This document shows positions 6,758 through 8,536 of a DNA stretch of 8,536 nt, one piece after another (the first letter of the stretch is position 1; each line of letters opens with the position of its first letter). A program made the translations under genes and the position numbers. Under the pieces are notes generated by a model. It saw nothing but the letters and a program-made list of their open reading frames with translations, made no database searches and was not told where the DNA came from. The DNA comes from JADFOB01 sp964651325 (lineage in GTDB: Bacteria > Planctomycetota > Phycisphaerae > UBA1845), in assembly GCA_964651325.1 (NCBI GenBank), contig CAZYXP010000170.1:1-8536 (forward strand), read 5' to 3'.

Positions 6758-7234
6758 TCAGGGCGTTTCATCGGCCAGCGCGGCAACCGAAGCCGCGATG
6801 CTCAAGTCTGCTATGTCGGCGGAACGGAACGTGAACGTCACGCGATCGCCGCAGGCGAAATCCTCGCTTTCGCGCAGCACGGAAGATTCATCGCTGGGGC
6901 CGAGGCCGCCGAGGATGCGCAAGTCCGCGTTGTCGATCGTCATCGCCGCAATTTGGTCGCAGGGTTGCGTCGGCAAATCGGTTGTCTGGCCGGCCTCAAC
7001 CGTGAACTCGGTCAGATCACCGATGAGGTCGTTGGTCAGCAAGTCGCGCGGAATGTCGCCTTCCTCGCTCGTGTAAAACTCGAATTCAACCGGAAAATCC
7101 GTCGTGTTCACGAAGGACACGCCGACAGTCGTGGGCGCGTCGTTGATGATGTTCAGCAGTGGGCTAAGTCCATCACATCCGGCGACGGAAACCAGCAAGA
7201 CAACCGGCGACAAGGCGTAGGCGAATTTCTTCAT
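6758..7234 (-). CDS. Small acidic lipoprotein of unknown function
   Basis: I do not recognise a named family. The 158-residue precursor starts MKKFAYALSPVVLLVSVAGC, a classic lipoprotein signal: positive n-region, hydrophobic core, lipobox VAGC with Cys20 as the lipidated residue. Asp follows at +2, which in enterobacteria keeps lipoproteins in the inner membrane; whether that rule holds here is unknown. The mature part (about 139 residues) is rich in Asp, Glu and Thr and alternates hydrophobic and polar residues (VGVSFVNTTDFPVEFEFYTS, RVTFTFRS), suggesting a beta-sandwich. Two further cysteines (C92, C128) could form a disulphide. ATG 7234 has a good ribosome binding site, AAAGG (complement of 7243-7247), eight bases away. 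It lies 144 bases downstream of the ABC transporter gene on the same strand and may be transcribed separately. It is not MlaA/VacJ. Confidence 0.82.
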   Translation of the reverse strand: MKKFAYALSPVVLLVSVAGCDGLSPLLNIINDAPTTVGVSFVNTTDFPVEFEFYTSEEGDIPRDLLTNDLIGDLTEFTVEAGQTTDLPTQPCDQIAAMTIDNADLRILGGLGPSDESSVLRESEDFACGDRVTFTFRSADIADLSIAASVAALADETP

Positions 7235-7267
7235 AGTTGCATCCTTTCATCAAGACCTCGAAGCCGT

Positions 7268-7296
7268 TTTCTATCCGGCCACGCCGCGATCCGCAA
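7268..7296 (-). promoter_or_regulatory. Weak candidate promoter for the lipoprotein gene
   Basis: On the - strand, TTGCGG (7296-7291) and TAGAAA (7273-7268) are 17 bases apart, matching consensus at 3/6 and 4/6. Spacing and position (leader of roughly 27 bases) fit, but the boxes are poor and the call is speculative. Confidence 0.2.
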
Positions 7297-7337
7297 TCAC
7301 CCCCCTGATTTCCAAGAAGGGGCAGGCATTCGTTGCA

Positions 7338-7357
7338 CCCGGCGCTACCGCGGCGGG
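7338..7357 (-). terminator. Weak candidate terminator hairpin after the ABC transporter gene
   Basis: Arms CCCG / CGGG, then a mismatch, then CGC / GCG form a GC-rich hairpin with a 4-base loop. On the - strand it lies 21 bases past the transporter stop. No T-run follows, so termination is uncertain. Confidence 0.25.
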
Positions 7358-7378
7358 TATTCCATTCGCGGCAGCCCC

Positions 7379-8536
7379 TCAGAATTCGATTCTGGAATAG
7401 AACGAATGGAGCAGCAACACGCCGAGGCTGGCCCAGAAAATCGTCAGTCCCACGTCGCGGCTTACGTCGGCCGGGGAGGACTTGCGGCGCGATCCGATCG
7501 CAAACGAAAGCGCCGCGATCACCATCCCGCTCGTGGCCATCTTGAAGAGCATCCAACCCGTGCCCATGGGCAAGGCCTGGCCCGCTGGCCAGATGGTCGC
7601 GAAGTAATTGCGGCGAAACACCGCGACGGTGCCGTCCCCGCTCGCCAGCAGGAACGCCACGAGTGAAGCGTAGCAGTTGGCGACGTATGCGATGATGGTC
7701 AAGATTGGCACGCCGACGATCAACGACAGCGCAATGTTGCCATAGAGATAATGCTCGGGTTGAATACGGCAGTTTCGCATGGCGTCGATCTGATGCGTGT
7801 AGCGCCGCGTGCCGACGTCCGCGGCGATAGAAGCCCCGCATTTGCCCGCGACGAGTATCGCAATCAACAGGGGTACGATCACGCGGTAGGTGCTGTACCC
7901 GGTGGCGGCGAGGAACTCCTCGGTCAGCAAAGGCACCGTTACTTTGGAATAGGGGATCTGCGCGAAGCTGAAGTTGACGAAGACAAACCCCAACATCGCC
8001 CCGGCCACCGCGACGTACACCGCCGACGTGCCCACGGTGACCATCTTGAGGTAATACCAGAGGTAGCGCAGCTTCCATTTGGGGCGCGGCCACGCGCTGA
8101 ACAGCGCCGGAAGCATCGCCAGCGCAACGATCAACGCCCGGCCCGGTTCTTCGATCCACGCGATCCATCCGGCAAACGCGCTTCGCGAACCCGTCGATGC
8201 CGCATGCGCCGGACGAGGCGCATGAGCCGCATCGCCGAGCAATCGTTCGCTCAACTCCTTGGCATCGACATCGCGAAGCGTGGCTCGGCTGGAATCCAAG
8301 AGCACGAGGCGCGGTTTGCATTCCAAGAACGGCGCGTAGTCGTGCGTTACGACGATGACGGTTTTGTGCCGCTTTCGGTGCGTTTCCACGATCAACTCCA
8401 CAACCTGGCGGGCGCGGGCCGGATCAAGGCCTGTGGTGGGCTCGTCGAACAGCAACACGGGCGGATCCATGGCGAGCGTTCGCGCCACCGCCACGCGCTG
8501 GCGCTCTCCACCGCTCAAGGTCATCGGCTTGGCATC
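7379..8536 (-). CDS. ABC ATPase fused to an MlaE-type permease (partial, N-terminus beyond the edge)
   Basis: Read from the right edge, 385 codons are visible without a stop. The ATPase half shows the ABC signature LSGGE (residues 7-11 of the visible part), Walker B VLLFDE (27-32), the D-loop GLD and the H-loop histidine in VVTHD (His65). Walker A and the Q-loop lie outside the window. After a linker rich in Ala, His and Pro (about 100-120), a permease follows with several hydrophobic segments and the MlaE/YrbE (DUF140) core VAGKCGASIAADVG...HQIDAM (about 229-253). MlaFE-type transporters move phospholipids or other lipids between inner and outer membranes with an MCE protein partner. Normally ATPase and permease are separate polypeptides, so this fusion is unusual. 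The frame extends to base 8536, so the internal Met at 8524 is not the start. No MCE gene is visible; it could lie to the right. Confidence 0.85.
   Translation of the reverse strand, partial: DAKPMTLSGGERQRVAVARTLAMDPPVLLFDEPTTGLDPARARQVVELIVETHRKRHKTVIVVTHDYAPFLECKPRLVLLDSSRATLRDVDAKELSERLLGDAAHAPRPAHAASTGSRSAFAGWIAWIEEPGRALIVALAMLPALFSAWPRPKWKLRYLWYYLKMVTVGTSAVYVAVAGAMLGFVFVNFSFAQIPYSKVTVPLLTEEFLAATGYSTYRVIVPLLIAILVAGKCGASIAADVGTRRYTHQIDAMRNCRIQPEHYLYGNIALSLIVGVPILTIIAYVANCYASLVAFLLASGDGTVAVFRRNYFATIWPAGQALPMGTGWMLFKMATSGMVIAALSFAIGSRRKSSPADVSRDVGLTIFWASLGVLLLHSFYSRIEF

Noticed and set aside
6752..6767. Small hairpin GACGC/GCGTT between acnA and the lipoprotein stop as a bidirectional terminator
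   Set aside because: Only four Watson-Crick pairs, it overlaps the lipoprotein stop codon, and there is no proper T-run.
6953..7666. 237-codon + strand frame across the lipoprotein and transporter
   Set aside because: It crosses two - strand genes and an intergenic gap and has no domain; the lipoprotein has a clear signal peptide and ribosome binding site.

Overview
The window looks like ordinary chromosome from a fairly GC-rich Gram-negative bacterium. I favour a Planctomycetota-like organism, but only as an inference. The basis is the gene style, the small acidic lipoprotein and the short GC-rich palindromic repeats between genes; no rRNA or other decisive taxonomic marker is present. No phage, plasmid, CRISPR, insertion-sequence, rRNA or tRNA gene was seen.

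Layout from left to right: the tail of an unidentified + strand frame (2-127); a spacer with palindromic repeats (128-437); rsfS, the ribosome silencing factor (438-803); a 522-base spacer that holds a striking symmetric repeat element (946-1168); argS, arginyl-tRNA synthetase (1326-3125). Next, on the - strand, come a Trm112/YcaR-like small protein (3698-3474) and rpsR, ribosomal protein S18 (3444-3193), which look like a two-gene operon converging on argS. A divergent control region (3699-4027) carries a plausible sigma70-type promoter in each direction. It is followed by acnA, aconitase (4028-6745, +). Converging on acnA are a small lipoprotein (7234-6758, -) and, running off the right edge, an ABC ATPase fused to an MlaE-type permease (8536-7379, -).

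Most of the genes are housekeeping: translation (rsfS, argS, rpsR, perhaps the Trm112-like protein), the TCA cycle (acnA) and the cell envelope (lipoprotein and lipid-type ABC transporter). They do not form one pathway.

The most unusual signal is non-coding. The 946-1168 element is two inverted half-units. Each has three hairpins in the same order and with nearly the same spacing. One hairpin pair is identical, while the other two differ mostly by compensatory base changes that keep the stems paired. A looser relative lies at 191-267. The second point of interest is the ATPase-permease fusion, because Mla-type transporters usually have these parts as separate proteins. I did not find convincing evidence of a wholly new multi-gene system.
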